In this document: positions 48,611 through 59,669 of the stretch, piece by piece | Layout of the letters: the number at the start of each line of letters is the position of its first letter | Position numbering within the stretch: the stretch's first letter is position 1 | From: Sphagnum magellanicum | Taxonomy: Eukaryota > Streptophyta > Sphagnopsida > Sphagnales > Sphagnaceae | Reading direction: 5' to 3' | Assembly: GCA_021904315.1 (NCBI GenBank) | Contig: CM038921.1 | Coordinates: 14,916,590-14,980,589 of the forward strand | Length of the DNA stretch: 64,000 nucleotides | Notes under the pieces: model-generated | Databases searched by the model: none | Told to the model about the DNA's origin: nothing | What the model saw: only the letters and a program-made list of their open reading frames with translations | Made by a program: the position numbers and the translations under genes

Positions 48611-50380
48611 AAGAAAGAAGGTTACAATTTTTTTTGATGGAACTCTTCCCATGACGAGAAGTTTGAAACCATTTTTTTCATTTCTTGCACAATGGATGTG
48701 CTTTTGGTTGATGACCCATACTGGTGGGATGAAGTTTTAGTAGCAGTCAGTCTGTAGTCAACAAAGGCACGAAGTTGTCTGGATCATCAGTAGTCTTCAT
48801 TGAATATCAAGGGGGATGCACCTGACGAGTGTTACAAGTGTACACAAGGTTAGTATTTGTCTACACCCCAGCCCTGAGTTCTTCTATAACTTGAGGTGAC
48901 AATTTGCATCAAAGTACTCACTTTTAAAACCATGTTCTACTAGATGTGGCTGATATTCTTGTACTAACAGACTTAGTTTCTCAGTCCATCTGTCTGAATT
49001 TAGCACTAGCAGAGCATTAAGTTAAAGTGGTGGGGAGAAATCTCCAGCAATCTTACCTTATAAACACATGTTTTCCAGAATCTATGGCTGGAGTCAGGGA
49101 GTGACTTTTCAGTTGATCAGTGCAATCTCTAGGAAGATCCACGTTTGCAATCTATCTTCTCTCTGTGCAAACCTTTTTTTCTTTGATCAGATGAAGTTGT
49201 TATACCATGAAGACCTTTCTATGGTACCAAGGCCTTAGAAAATACTGGATACAATACTTAATTTTCTCTCCTCCATATACTTGCTGGGGGAAGACTTCAA
49301 TTACTGTAGAAAGGGAAAGGGTTCTTCTTTCCGACTCTGTCCTCAGAGTTACATTAGGGTTATGCCCGAGAGTATTTGACAGCAGTGCTGCCCTCTATAC
49401 TAGGCACTAGTATTGTGTCTATCTACATATAGGTTAGTGTGCGGTGGTGGTTTTTCTATTTTGCAGTACAAGAGGAATAGTAGTGTGTTTAAAATGTTTA
49501 GTGCCAAATCCACAACATTTTTCTATGTGCAGTTATGGTTGTGAATAGAGATCTCTGAAGATTATGTCTTCTGGTTATGTGGGAATCTTATGGCAAGCTG
49601 CAATTTCCCAAAGAATTCTGCTTTTATCTGGTGCAGTTTTTCTCAGTTGATTTTGGCACTGTTACATCTACCAAACATCTTCCTTTCATAAGAAAAAAAA
49701 AACTCAAGTAGGGAATAAAGTACACTGGAATCAATCACACAAATCTGTATTGTGGGATTTATGTGATTTGAAAATCTGCCATCTTAATGTTAAGGAGGGT
49801 AGTTTGTTTAGTTAGTTTGTTTTGTCACGTTGAGATCTTGCAAAATAATGGGGGGATCCCAGTTGTGTTCCTGTAAAGCCCTTGATGAATAGGGGTGAAC
49901 TGAGGTGCTTTCATGGAATGTTCTGACTTGCTATGCAGGAGTGATTGAATTTTGAGTATTTTCGTCACTGGAAACTCAGTAAAAATCGAAAATTAAAATT
50001 TTAATGAAATTGGGGGTGTGCTGTTGGTAATGTTGGAAAGCCTTTGATGGGTATGGGGGCACCCATATCAAATGGGCATTGAGGTGGTTTTATTATTTTT
50101 AGATCTATGGTGCAGCAGTTATTGAAATTTAAGTAGTATTGACAAATCAGTTTTTTAGGGAAATTGAATTTCACACTAATGTCTATACTTTGTAAAATGA
50201 CATCATGCAATGTTGTTAAGTGTGCAGGCCAGATCGTTGTAGATTTGTTGTTGGAAAGTTGATTGATCCTAGTGTAGTTGGAGAACACATATCAATAGTG
50301 CCTCTTAAAAGACAATAGACAACCCTACAAGAGGATTATTGGGTTTAAGAGTCCTCTAGTGGGCTGTAAATTTTTCTTTT
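48611..50380 (+). other. SWC2 3' UTR and downstream intergenic DNA
   Basis: The first few hundred bases after the stop codon at 48610 are probably 3' UTR. From there to 50380 no recognisable gene exists. Paired phrases such as 'cttgatgaatag', 'aaagcctttgatgg' and 'ttgaattt(t/a)a' recur near 49880-50130, suggesting a diverged local duplication. Confidence 0.4.
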
Positions 50381-50387
50381 TACTTTC

Positions 50388-50500
50388 ATGCCTCGTTTAT
50401 AACCAAATTTGGCTCAATCTTCTTAAGGATGATATTCACTTTAAGTATACACTATCTCTATAACAGGTTCATCTAAAATTATATCATTTTGGAGGTGCCT
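50388..50500 (+). repeat. Dispersed AT-rich repeat, partner of 2800-2995
   Basis: 'gtttataaccaaatttggct..atcttc(c/t)taaggatgat.ttc' occurs here and at about 2940-2990. The same neighbourhood also shares 'attttggagg(c/t)..ttc/aatt'. Both are embedded in AT-rich non-coding DNA. Confidence 0.5.
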
Positions 50501-51079
50501 AAATTTTAATTATAGAAATTTTCTCAAAAAAAATTGTTTTTGGGGAAAAAAATGAGTCATCTTTTGGAATATTCTATGTGTGAAACCTTATTTTTTCAAT
50601 TTTATTAATTATTTGACAGAGATTTGCTGAACCTGATATTCACCTTCTGGTATATTTCACAAAACCAAGAAACTTACACTTCCTGAATTCCAGATTTGGT
50701 TACGACCTTGTAGTAGGCCTGTCATTTTGGGGATTTGCCTGGGGCCTTAAAGCTTACTCTACACAAGTTCATGGGTTGAAGTTTGAATAGATTGGACGTA
50801 ACAAATGGACAATTAACAATGACTTAGCTGCAACGACTTCTGTTGTTCCATTGACTTCTTTATAGACAATCCAAGATGTAGCTGAAAATCAACTATAGAT
50901 CAAAAGATTAGCATAGTTAGCAAAGTAGTTTGGTAGAGAAATTACACACATATTTTACATACTTGTTATATATATGTATACCTGTTACATTGTAACTGAC
51001 ATAAATGGCTTCTTTTCAAAGGATCCATTGGGAAACTTTTATTATGCTGCTTTGTGAGAATGGGTTAACTATTAACACT

Positions 51080-51660
51080 TGTATCAAGGACCCTATGTTA
51101 AGCTGATATTGCCCAGTAATTCCAGCTTTTAACCAGTACCAGCCTGGTAGGGATCATTGTTGGCCAGTTAACAGTTTTGACCTAGTTCTCAACCCAGTTT
51201 TCAAGCTGGTTATTAATAACCTACCAATTAGTTATTGATTTTTTGGATAACTGGTTAAATTGATAACTCCTTAATATTGAATTTTCAAAATCTAATAACC
51301 TACCTTGATGACTTGATTATCATCCAGGTAGGTTAGCAATCTTTTAATATTAGTAAAAGCTAAATTTTTAATTAAAAAAAAATCTTATAACCAGTGTATA
51401 ACCAGCAGATAAACTGGTGAATTTCAACGAATTACTTGATAACCTACCCTTATGCAAAATCAGACCTGGTTCTAGGTAACCTGAGTTGGAAGCAACAGTA
51501 TACTGTCAGTTAACCTCTGGTTAGCCCTATTTTGAAGTCAATTTTTTCCAAAAGTCTCAGTTTGTAGGTGATCTAGTTCTGGGTTTGGTTTCTCAAAAAG
51601 AAAAAAGGAAGTCAGTTTATGCTCCAAAAGTCAGACCCAATTTCAGTTCAGTTTTTTGCA
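51080..51660 (+). repeat. Low-complexity region rich in 'aaccagt/actggtt/aacctac' words
   Basis: The words ccagt, taaccagt, ctggtta and aacctac recur many times in a degenerate manner over about 580 bp, probably an old minisatellite. No coding sequence is present. Confidence 0.4.
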
Positions 51661-53380
51661 AATTGAAATTAATGATTCTAGCCCTCCAAACTGGGTAACC
51701 CTCAACATTGGTGGGAGCCATTTGATAGTGGACTCATTTGATAGGCTCAAGGTGGACTCTGGGTTATTGTCTTATATGTTTGCATCCATTCAACGGTGGG
51801 CTCAATATATGTGAGCCATATTATCATTCATCCTTATGCCATAGATACATTACCTAGTCCCCTTGAAGGTGGCCTCTGTATGATAGCACTATTGGGCATC
51901 CATTCCCAAGACCGTTTCAACTTGAGCTTGTTAACCTCATGAATTTGTGGGGTTTCATATACCTAGGGTAAACCGATCACCTGCCTATGACCGAACACTT
52001 TGGCAGCTCTTACTCAATTCTTTTCCATTTTGAGTGATTTGAAATGTTATAGGAGTGCCTTCTCAAGCTGAACAAATCATCTTTGAAATGCAAAGCCAAG
52101 GGATTAACCAAAAAAAAGAGCAGTAAAAAGAATATGTTTTTTTCAATTGCAAAAAACGATTTTTTTCATTTTTTTTCCACTTTGATCCTTCTTACTTTCA
52201 AATCTCATAACTTTCTTCTTTCTTATTGATTTTAAACGATTTAAAATTCTATAGGAGTGCCACCTGAAGTTCTACAAATCATCTTCGAACTCTAATAGTA
52301 ACAGGCAACTTACAAAGAAGTTTTTGGATGTTTGGGAGCTGGCCTTTGTAGTGTTAGGTGGTTTGTTTTTTTGAATTTTCGACCCTCTGTACTTTGGGGG
52401 GCTGTAACTTTCTCATTTCTGATCCGTTTTTGACAATCGTTAGTGTGCCAGATGCTTCAAGAGGAGAGGTTCAAATTTTGTTTGGACACCAGAAACAACA
52501 GACCCCTCCCCTTGGATCTGGCCTGCCCTGAGCGCTTAAATGTTCGGTCACTGGCCATTCTACCTTAGTGGTACGAATTTTTAAAACGAAATTCAATACC
52601 ATTACTGTGTCCAAGTGTTGTAACGTGTAGCACCTAGGATGAATTAAAAATAATTTTGAACACAATCCTTAATTTTACCTCATGTTTTGATTCTCATACA
52701 CATTAATAATTTTTTAAAAATCATATTTTGATGCATGATGGCTTAAATCACCCTATATTTAGAAACATCATTTTCATCCATTTTATGTACATGTTATGGT
52801 GAAAAATGATTAATAAAAATAAGGGGAAAAAAAAAAGTGATGGTGTGACAAGATTTTTGGTAAAAAAATTGAACCCTATTAGTTGATCCTCTATGAATAT
52901 GATTAAAAAAAAAAAGACCTACTGCCAGTGCTAGTGGTATGTTCAAAAGTTGATACTGGTGTGGGGTAATTTTGATTTACTAAAGAGCCTCAACAAGCAT
53001 CTTTCCATGCTTCCAAACTTGGGAACACAACATTAGGAGTGGGTTGGGACTCCCAACACTCATAACTACACAAACAAACCCACTTGCAAAGACAGAAACA
53101 AAGTTAGTTGTTGTCCACGAAGAAACCTAATGGGACTTACTCAAAATAGGAATTATATGGTACATTTAGAACAAGAAATGTGAACATGAATTTAGTCAAG
53201 GGAGGTTGCACATTGGATTTGTTTTCTTTAAATAATAATTAATAGTCAAAATTGGTATGGAGGCATACAAGGACCCATGTAATCACATAAGAGACTTCAA
53301 GAAAATGGCACAATAGAAATTTCAACTTACCTCAATATGGACACAAGGCAATATCTTTGCTCACAATTGTGCTAAAGTCA
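51660..53380. other. Intergenic DNA, no gene seen
   Basis: Two related stretches near 51990-52080 and 52200-52280 share 'ttgaaatgttataggagtgcc', 'caaatcatctt' wording, a local diverged duplication. No protein-like frame was found. Confidence 0.4.
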
Positions 53381-53384
53381 TAAT

Positions 53385-54330
53385 ATGACATCTCACACTA
53401 CCAACATCCTTCCTATCACAACACCTAGTAGTAGGAGATCCCATCCATCCCAAGCAATCGAAAGTTCTGCCACATCTAATATACATTCTAATAGCTCACA
53501 ACAAAGTGCATTCGAGGTAGCCATTGAAACTTTATTTAGGCAAGTAAATGAAAGGTTGGAGAGGGGTAAACCCTAAACCCTTTATTTGATTGACTAACAA
53601 TCAAAAGGAAGGCAACCACTCACAACTTCTAATAGGACAGATAGAAAGGGAGCATGGAGATAACTTGCTTTACAGCAAGAAGAGAGTCGAAGCAAGCTCC
53701 AACAAGGTAGGAAAAAAAGAGGAAACTTACTTTCTTCAGCTTTAGATGTCCGCTCCTACATACTATCACTAACAACTGAGCCGAGTGCTAGACCTTCACA
53801 TGGAGTGAAGCTCCACCATGTTGTACAACAAGACATTATGCATAAAAAAACAGTTCTCATGGCATAACCACAAGATGAAAGTGAAACACATAAGTTGGCA
53901 CACATATGTACCACAACAAGGAATACATTCAAAGCTTAGAGGGAATGCTAAGGAGTGGTAAGAAAAGGGACAATAGGCCCTAGAATTGTGGATGACATCA
54001 CTGAAGCTTTGGAAGAACTTTGGATGAAAGAACTCTCGAATCACAACATCCTACTTACTTGAGATGCCCTCTTGGAAAAAATGCAGCCCAAAAAAAAAAA
54101 ACACCTTCAGGAAAACTACAAGGGACTAAATCCTAGTGAGATTGTTAGGATGTTTAAGGATGCAAATGACATAAATTTATAGCCACATTATGGAGAGAAC
54201 TCAAACATTGGTTCAACAAATTGATTGAATAGAGTCTTTGGAGCAAGGTATTACGAGAAGACTCCTATCTAAGGAGGATCTTAGGACATGGTTCACTAAG
54301 AGCTTCCAAGGTTCTTCCCCTCTTAATCTT
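53385..54330 (+). other. Possible heavily decayed retroelement gag-like sequence
   Basis: Short protein-like pieces occur in different + frames: a Ser/Gln-rich start with FEVAIETLFRQVNERLERG, then SEIVRMFKDANDINL near 54140 and EALEELWMKELSNHN near 54010. Their order and polar character recall retrotransposon gag relics, but no zinc knuckle, protease or reverse transcriptase motif is seen. The call is weak. Confidence 0.25.
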
Positions 54331-54945
54331 AGTGGTCTTTTTCAATATGCTTTCAACTAATTTTTGCTGGGTTTTCCCAACTATTCTTTTTTGGTGTTGC
54401 CATTCCTCAACCGTTGGCCTCTTTGTATTGTTTTTTTTTGTTTTAACTGTGGTGAGATCTTTTGGTCTAGTGGTAAAGACCTGCTGAGCTCAAAGTGTTC
54501 ATTACAAGCTCTAAACATTGTCCATTGCAAGCCCAAAATGTGCATAACAAGACTCAAAGTGTGTATGGGCAGCACTAAGATGTGTGTACGGGCACACCAG
54601 ACACATCATGAATAAGCAAAAGGGCAGTCATCAAAAATATGAAAAGTAGTACTCACAATAACATCTGTGTGCACATGTAATGTTGGGGTAAGACTTCCTC
54701 CTCACATTACCTACATAATTAGTAATTTACTTATGTAAGTGGGTAAGTATCATAGGTAAGTAGGTAGGGTATTTACATGGGTTACTACATAGATATCAAC
54801 ACAGATATCAACACCATCATCAACACAGTTACTACTTAGATAAGGCACTTGCGGTTATTAGGTAGGTGCATGCATGTGGATGCTTAGTACATAGCTAACT
54901 ACAGTCAAAACAGCCAAAACAGCCAAAAAGGTGTGTCCTGCTCAG

Positions 54946-55085
54946 GTACCATCTACGCTGCAATGCTGAGCTTTGTGATTCCTGGTTCTCTCTGGCCCTT
55001 ATCCCCGAGACAACAGGATGATGAGCTTTTGAAGCTGCCAACTCTGGAAATGTACCTAGTGCAGGGGATTCACACTCGGGTAATG
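54946..55085 (+). pseudogene. Orphan exon-like segment, protein not recognised
   Basis: This 140-nt segment lies between a plausible acceptor (ctgctcag) and a good donor (GTAATG|gtaagc). It reads TIYAAMLSFVIPGSLWPLSP, then DDELLKLPTLEMYLVQGIHT. The composition is richer in GC than the flanks. No neighbouring exons with continuing sense could be found, although 55100-55440 is also gene-like in composition. It may be a fragment of a captured or duplicated gene. I cannot name the protein. Confidence 0.35.
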
Positions 55086-55089
55086 GTAA

Positions 55090-56960
55090 GCACTACAGAC
55101 ATGATAATGATTGGAACTCTTTTTGTGAGATATGCATTCTGCACTACAGACATAAACTGGATGAAACATGAGCAAATTGTGTGCCTCCCACCTTTTACTA
55201 GCTATGGTCTCATATCTGGTTCCACCTAATGGTTCGACACGTTTGAAATAGGTTTTGTTCTACTAACTCACTCATGCTCTGGATTTCACAGCTTCGTGAC
55301 AATTTCTTGCAGGAATAGTTGAAACGGGCAAATTCTGCTTGACTTGAAAGATTCGTGATATATAATAGAGATATCTGCAAATTCACCCTGTGAACCCTGT
55401 CTTTGGGCCTCCTTTCACTTCAATATAAACTCATAGTTCATGGCCCTGCCATTAGCCTCGGCCAAAAATGGCAAAGAACATAATTAGGCAATTTTATTTT
55501 TTTTGCAACCAATGAGGTGAGGCAGCATGCAATTGGGGGTGGGGGTGGAGGGACTTTTTTTTTTCCCTCTTGTTCCCATCAAGTTCCCAAAGGGTTCTCA
55601 AGTTCTCAAAATGTTCCCAAATACATTCCCCAACTGTTTCCAATAGCCTTCAGTTTTATCCCATATGGTTTGCTCAAAGTTCAACTCCCATGTATATAAA
55701 CTGAAAAGGGGTTAGGGAGGGGGGTGCCAAAGGTTAGTAACCATGACAAAGCACACCTTTATTTCAGGGAGCTAAACAAATTTAGGCTTCTAGGTTGGGG
55801 AGTGCCCCAATGTTCCAAAAATATTGGTGATGGACCAATCAAATGGCTCCTTCTTTTGAAAAAAAAAAAGAAGAATTGTGGGGGCACCCCCTCACTAAGT
55901 AATAGGACCATCAATTAGGTACCCAAGTTCTCATATTATATACTGCCATTAGCCCATGTGGGGGATATTAACCCATGATGTGAACTAGTCCCTTTATATT
56001 GTCATCACCAAAGAGCATGTGGGGAACTGAGGTCTAACCTCCCTTAGCACTGTGGCTGTTGTTGTTGTGATGGTGGTTAGAAAGTGACCACCTTGCAGAA
56101 CAAGATCCTATCATTGTTTTGTGTTCTTTTTGGTCAGGAAACACAGAGGCAAAAATACATGAAGTTTTTAAAATAATGATTGAAAGTTCTAATTTGGCAG
56201 TGACTACAACCTTTGCAAGGAAAATTGATTTTTATTGTACCTCACAAGCTTAATCTATCTATGAAGGAAGGTAGTTTGTTTCATTTTGTAGTTATGAGAT
56301 TCACCAAACCGGGATGCTTCAGATCATGTTCTTGGTGTCTTTGGAAAGCTCTCAATGAGGAGGGGTCAAGGGGCTTGGTTCCATGATGTTTGGACTTGCA
56401 GTGCAAAAGTTCTTGAATATTGAATGATTTTTTATTGAAAATTAAATTAAATCATAGCTGAAAATTGCAAAGGAATTGGAATGTGCCTTTGGTGTTCTTG
56501 GAAAGATCTTGATGAGAAGGATTTATTGGAATTTATTTGGTAAGATTTGGATTCAGAATGTGGGAGATATTGATTTTAAAGTGATTTTTGCCACTGAAAA
56601 TTCAAATAAATTCCAAAAAACCAAGTGTGTGTGTGTGGTCTTCAAGCCACTTGATGTGATCTTCAAAAACTTAGAGATTGGTTGATGCATTCATGGCAAC
56701 AAGCTCATGCTCTTTACATTCTCTTGCATGCGGTTGCTACTCTCTTGGCTACTGCCTTCCTACTTGAGCTTCTTGCTCTTTTTGTTGTTGTTGTCGTTGC
56801 ATTTCTACAAGAAGTTCATGTTCTCCAACAATAGTTGGTTGTTGCATTCTTATTGTAACATCTCCTACCCAACATTTGAGCTTTTGCCTTTGCTCTAGCC
56901 TCCCTCTACTTTGGTGTTTTATTACCAAAAGTCAAATTGTTGGAAAGAGGCACCTGGGCT
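55090..56960. other. Intergenic DNA, no gene recognised
   Basis: No recognisable gene. About 56340-56560 holds a two-copy duplication ('ttcttggtgtct.tggaaagctct.(g)atgagga' against 'gtgttcttggaaagatcttgatgaga'). The right-hand end (56700-56960) may be the far C-terminal tail of the transposase relic. Confidence 0.4.
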
Positions 56961-56999
56961 AACACATTAACTGTAATTTGCCTATGCAATCTATTTCCT

Positions 57000-59060
57000 G
57001 CTTCCCTCACATTTTTAAGAGACCAGGTGCTATTGAAGATTATTCTTTCTCATCTTTCAACCTTTGGATCTTCATGATATTTGCATTTGCTGCTATAACT
57101 GCTCTCTATGTGGTCTTGGTTTCATTCTCTTGCCTTTTGATTTCCCTTTCTTTGTTTGCTACTTCTTTTTGCATAACTTTTTGACGTAAAATGCCCAAGT
57201 ATTGGTTTGATGTAACAACATGGAACTTGGAGTAGTCTACTAATGGTTCTGTCCATCTTGTTTTCCTTGTAGCATTAACATGTTGGCAATAGGGAACACT
57301 TGTGGAGTTCAAGTTATTACATTTTGGACTTCAATTATTTCAACTGTTAATTCTTGGGTAGAGTTGGCTTCAACTTTTGGTTCTTGGGTAGGGTTGGCTT
57401 CAATTGCTAGTTCTTGGGTAAGGCTAGCAAGGCAAACAACTTCATCTTCCATGTTGGTTTCACTTGACCTATGTACTCCTATTGTAGCATGTTCATATCC
57501 AGGTTCATGGATATAGTATCGTGTTGTTGACTACACAAGATCATCTTGGGTAGATTCACTTTCATTTTGTGAAGTTGTAGCGATGTTGATTAATTTTGTT
57601 GCAGCTTTATTTTCACGCCATTGGTTCCATCTACTGCTCTTTCTAATTGTCCATCTTCATCATTTGATATGTTTAGATCTGATTTTGCTGTATATAGTTC
57701 GTTAGGTCTACTTCAATTGTCCATTGCCTTAGGGTTTAAAGGCCATATCCTTATGGTTTTGAACCCTACTTTGATGCTTTGCTTAGATAACAACTGATTG
57801 AATGTTCTATCCACCCAACTTGCTAATTTAACCTTGTCTAGCTCTCTATGGTTGTTCCTGAACATCTCTTTCCTTTCTAAAAGCATATTTGAATGGCCTA
57901 AAGTAGTTGACATCCAAAAGTGTGGGAAATGTGGGATGGAAGGGTAATCATATCTAGCCCTACCTCATATGCTTGTTCGATTGCTTTTAGAGTAAAATGT
58001 GATCCATGTTCGTCCAGAATTAGAAGGTGCATATGCTAATAGAATAGATCTCCTAGTACTAATTGAATAAAGAAAGAATAAAATTACTTGAACAAATAAC
58101 ATGTCATCCATGTGTTTTTTTGCATTGCCATACAAGATCCTAGCTTATATTGTTGAATGTAATCCTCTTTAATCCTTTCACCTTTGAAAATGTAGAAGCC
58201 AAGAAGGACGCCTCCAATTACATTTATTACACAATTGACTATCATCCATTCCCTTGACTTCGGTATTGTGTTGTAAACTTGTTGTGATCCCCTTTTTGCA
58301 AGCACTCATGCGCTAGATTGTTTATTAGCTTGAATACCAATTTCATCACAATTCCATTTGTGATTTGGAAAATAATTATGTTTGTTGTATAGTGATTGTA
58401 GATTATCATAAAAAAAATTATAGGTAGCTGGGGTTATTCCTTGTGCCCTAGAAATATCTAATCCTTCTGCCATGCGAATGGATATTTCAAGGTGTTTTTG
58501 CTTAAACCAATGCCACCATGAGGTTCTAAGGATGCCATTCTTGAATGGTGTCGCACATGTTTGTGTTAATTTTGCCACTTTGAGTTTCAACTGATGTAAT
58601 GAAATTGACAGGTCACATTCTTGCATGCCAAATACCCATTCAATGAGTATTACCTTGTCATCAGTTGATAAGACTCCAAGTGGGCCATGTTTTCTTGATG
58701 TAGTATTGTCTATGAGATGGTTTGATAGGTTAGTCAAAGGTATGTTCTAATACCGACTTGCCTTTTTCAACGACATAAACTCTCTTTCAATTGCCTCCAT
58801 GGCCTCTTTTAAGCCTTTAGTTTTCTAGTTGCATTTTGGACTAATCAGTTGCCTAATAACCTTTGTTGATTTCTGTCGTGGTTGTGATTCAGGTTGAGGA
58901 GGCATGGTTTTTTTGTTAGGTGCTAACTGATCTAACATGTTGCTCCTCCTCCTTTGTGGTACATTGAAATTCATCGCTGGTTGGACCCCCCAAGACCAAG
59001 CCTCCACCAAATTGGAGGTTCTTGTGCATTACCAATAAGAGGTATGCCTTCGTTTTTTTG
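57000..59060 (-). pseudogene. Decayed pogo-like (CENP-B/Tigger type) DDE transposase
   Basis: Read on the minus strand, pieces lie in the expected order. There is a start region near 59010 and a helix-turn-helix region (VLSTDDKVILIEWVFGMQEC, 58737 downward). Then comes the first catalytic aspartate in KWNCDEIGIQANK, followed by LAKRGSQQVYNTIPKSREW and the IVNCVINVIGG strand. The second aspartate is in LLILDEHGSHFTLKAIEQA (about 58030), with TLPSH and then a third in LDVNYFRPFKYAF (about 57915). The C-terminal part contains LASWVDRTFNQLL and GFKTIRIWPLNPKAMDN. A C-terminal tail ends near KTRWTEPLVDYSKFHVVTSN (57250). At least one in-frame TGA (near 58306), other stops and several frameshifts break it, so it cannot make transposase. 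Terminal inverted repeats were not found. I place it in the pogo group of Tc1/mariner by these motifs. Confidence 0.85.
57345..57440 (-). repeat. 33-bp tandem repeat within the transposase tail
   Basis: Three units of 'ttcttgggtagggttggcttcaa' and spacer. On the minus strand they read repeating EANPTQEP / EANSTQEL peptides, fitting an acidic disordered C-terminal tail of the transposase above. Confidence 0.6.
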
Positions 59061-59579
59061 AAATTAGACCACGAATACAAAAATTTAGTTAGTTTCGGGT
59101 AAATAACTTGTGCATATTATTATTTTTTTCCAACGCTTGAAATGAAATGGAACCAGTCTTCAAAATTTGACCAAACCAAGGTTTCATCTTTGGTTTTTGT
59201 GCAAGCAATTGGAATGAATCTTTGGCTATGCAACTTTGCTACTACCCATTGCTTGTGATTTCCCTTTCTCCTTTGAACCAAAGGATTGTTCATAGATTTA
59301 ACAACCCAACGATAATATATATACTTGTTAATTTTTTCTATGTAAACTTTATTTATGTATGAGAATATGGCCTCACAGTTATAAGATCTATTTCTAAATC
59401 TGTAATCTTTTCTTTGATTTTCACTAGATGAAGCACAACTTTGTTGGCCGTAGTCTCCTTCTCTACTTTTATTTTTTGAATTGTTATTTTGCTAGAACTA
59501 GCTTGTCCTTCATACAACAAAGACCTTAACTTTATAGCACTAGGAACTAGAAGCTCAAAAAAACTTTACAATTCTTGTT

Positions 59580-59668
59580 CAACATGGACATCTTGGACAA
59601 AATTCATGGACAACATGGACAAAATTCCAAAATCAACATGGACAAAATTCCAAAATCTTGGACATGCT
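59580..59668 (+). repeat. Short tandem repeat 'aacatggacaaaattccaaaatc'
   Basis: Two good copies of a 22-23 bp unit and two partial ones ('aacatggacatcttggac', 'ttggacaaaattcatggac') stand head to tail. The encoded peptide in one frame is repetitive and not considered a protein. Confidence 0.65.
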
Positions 59669-59669
59669 T

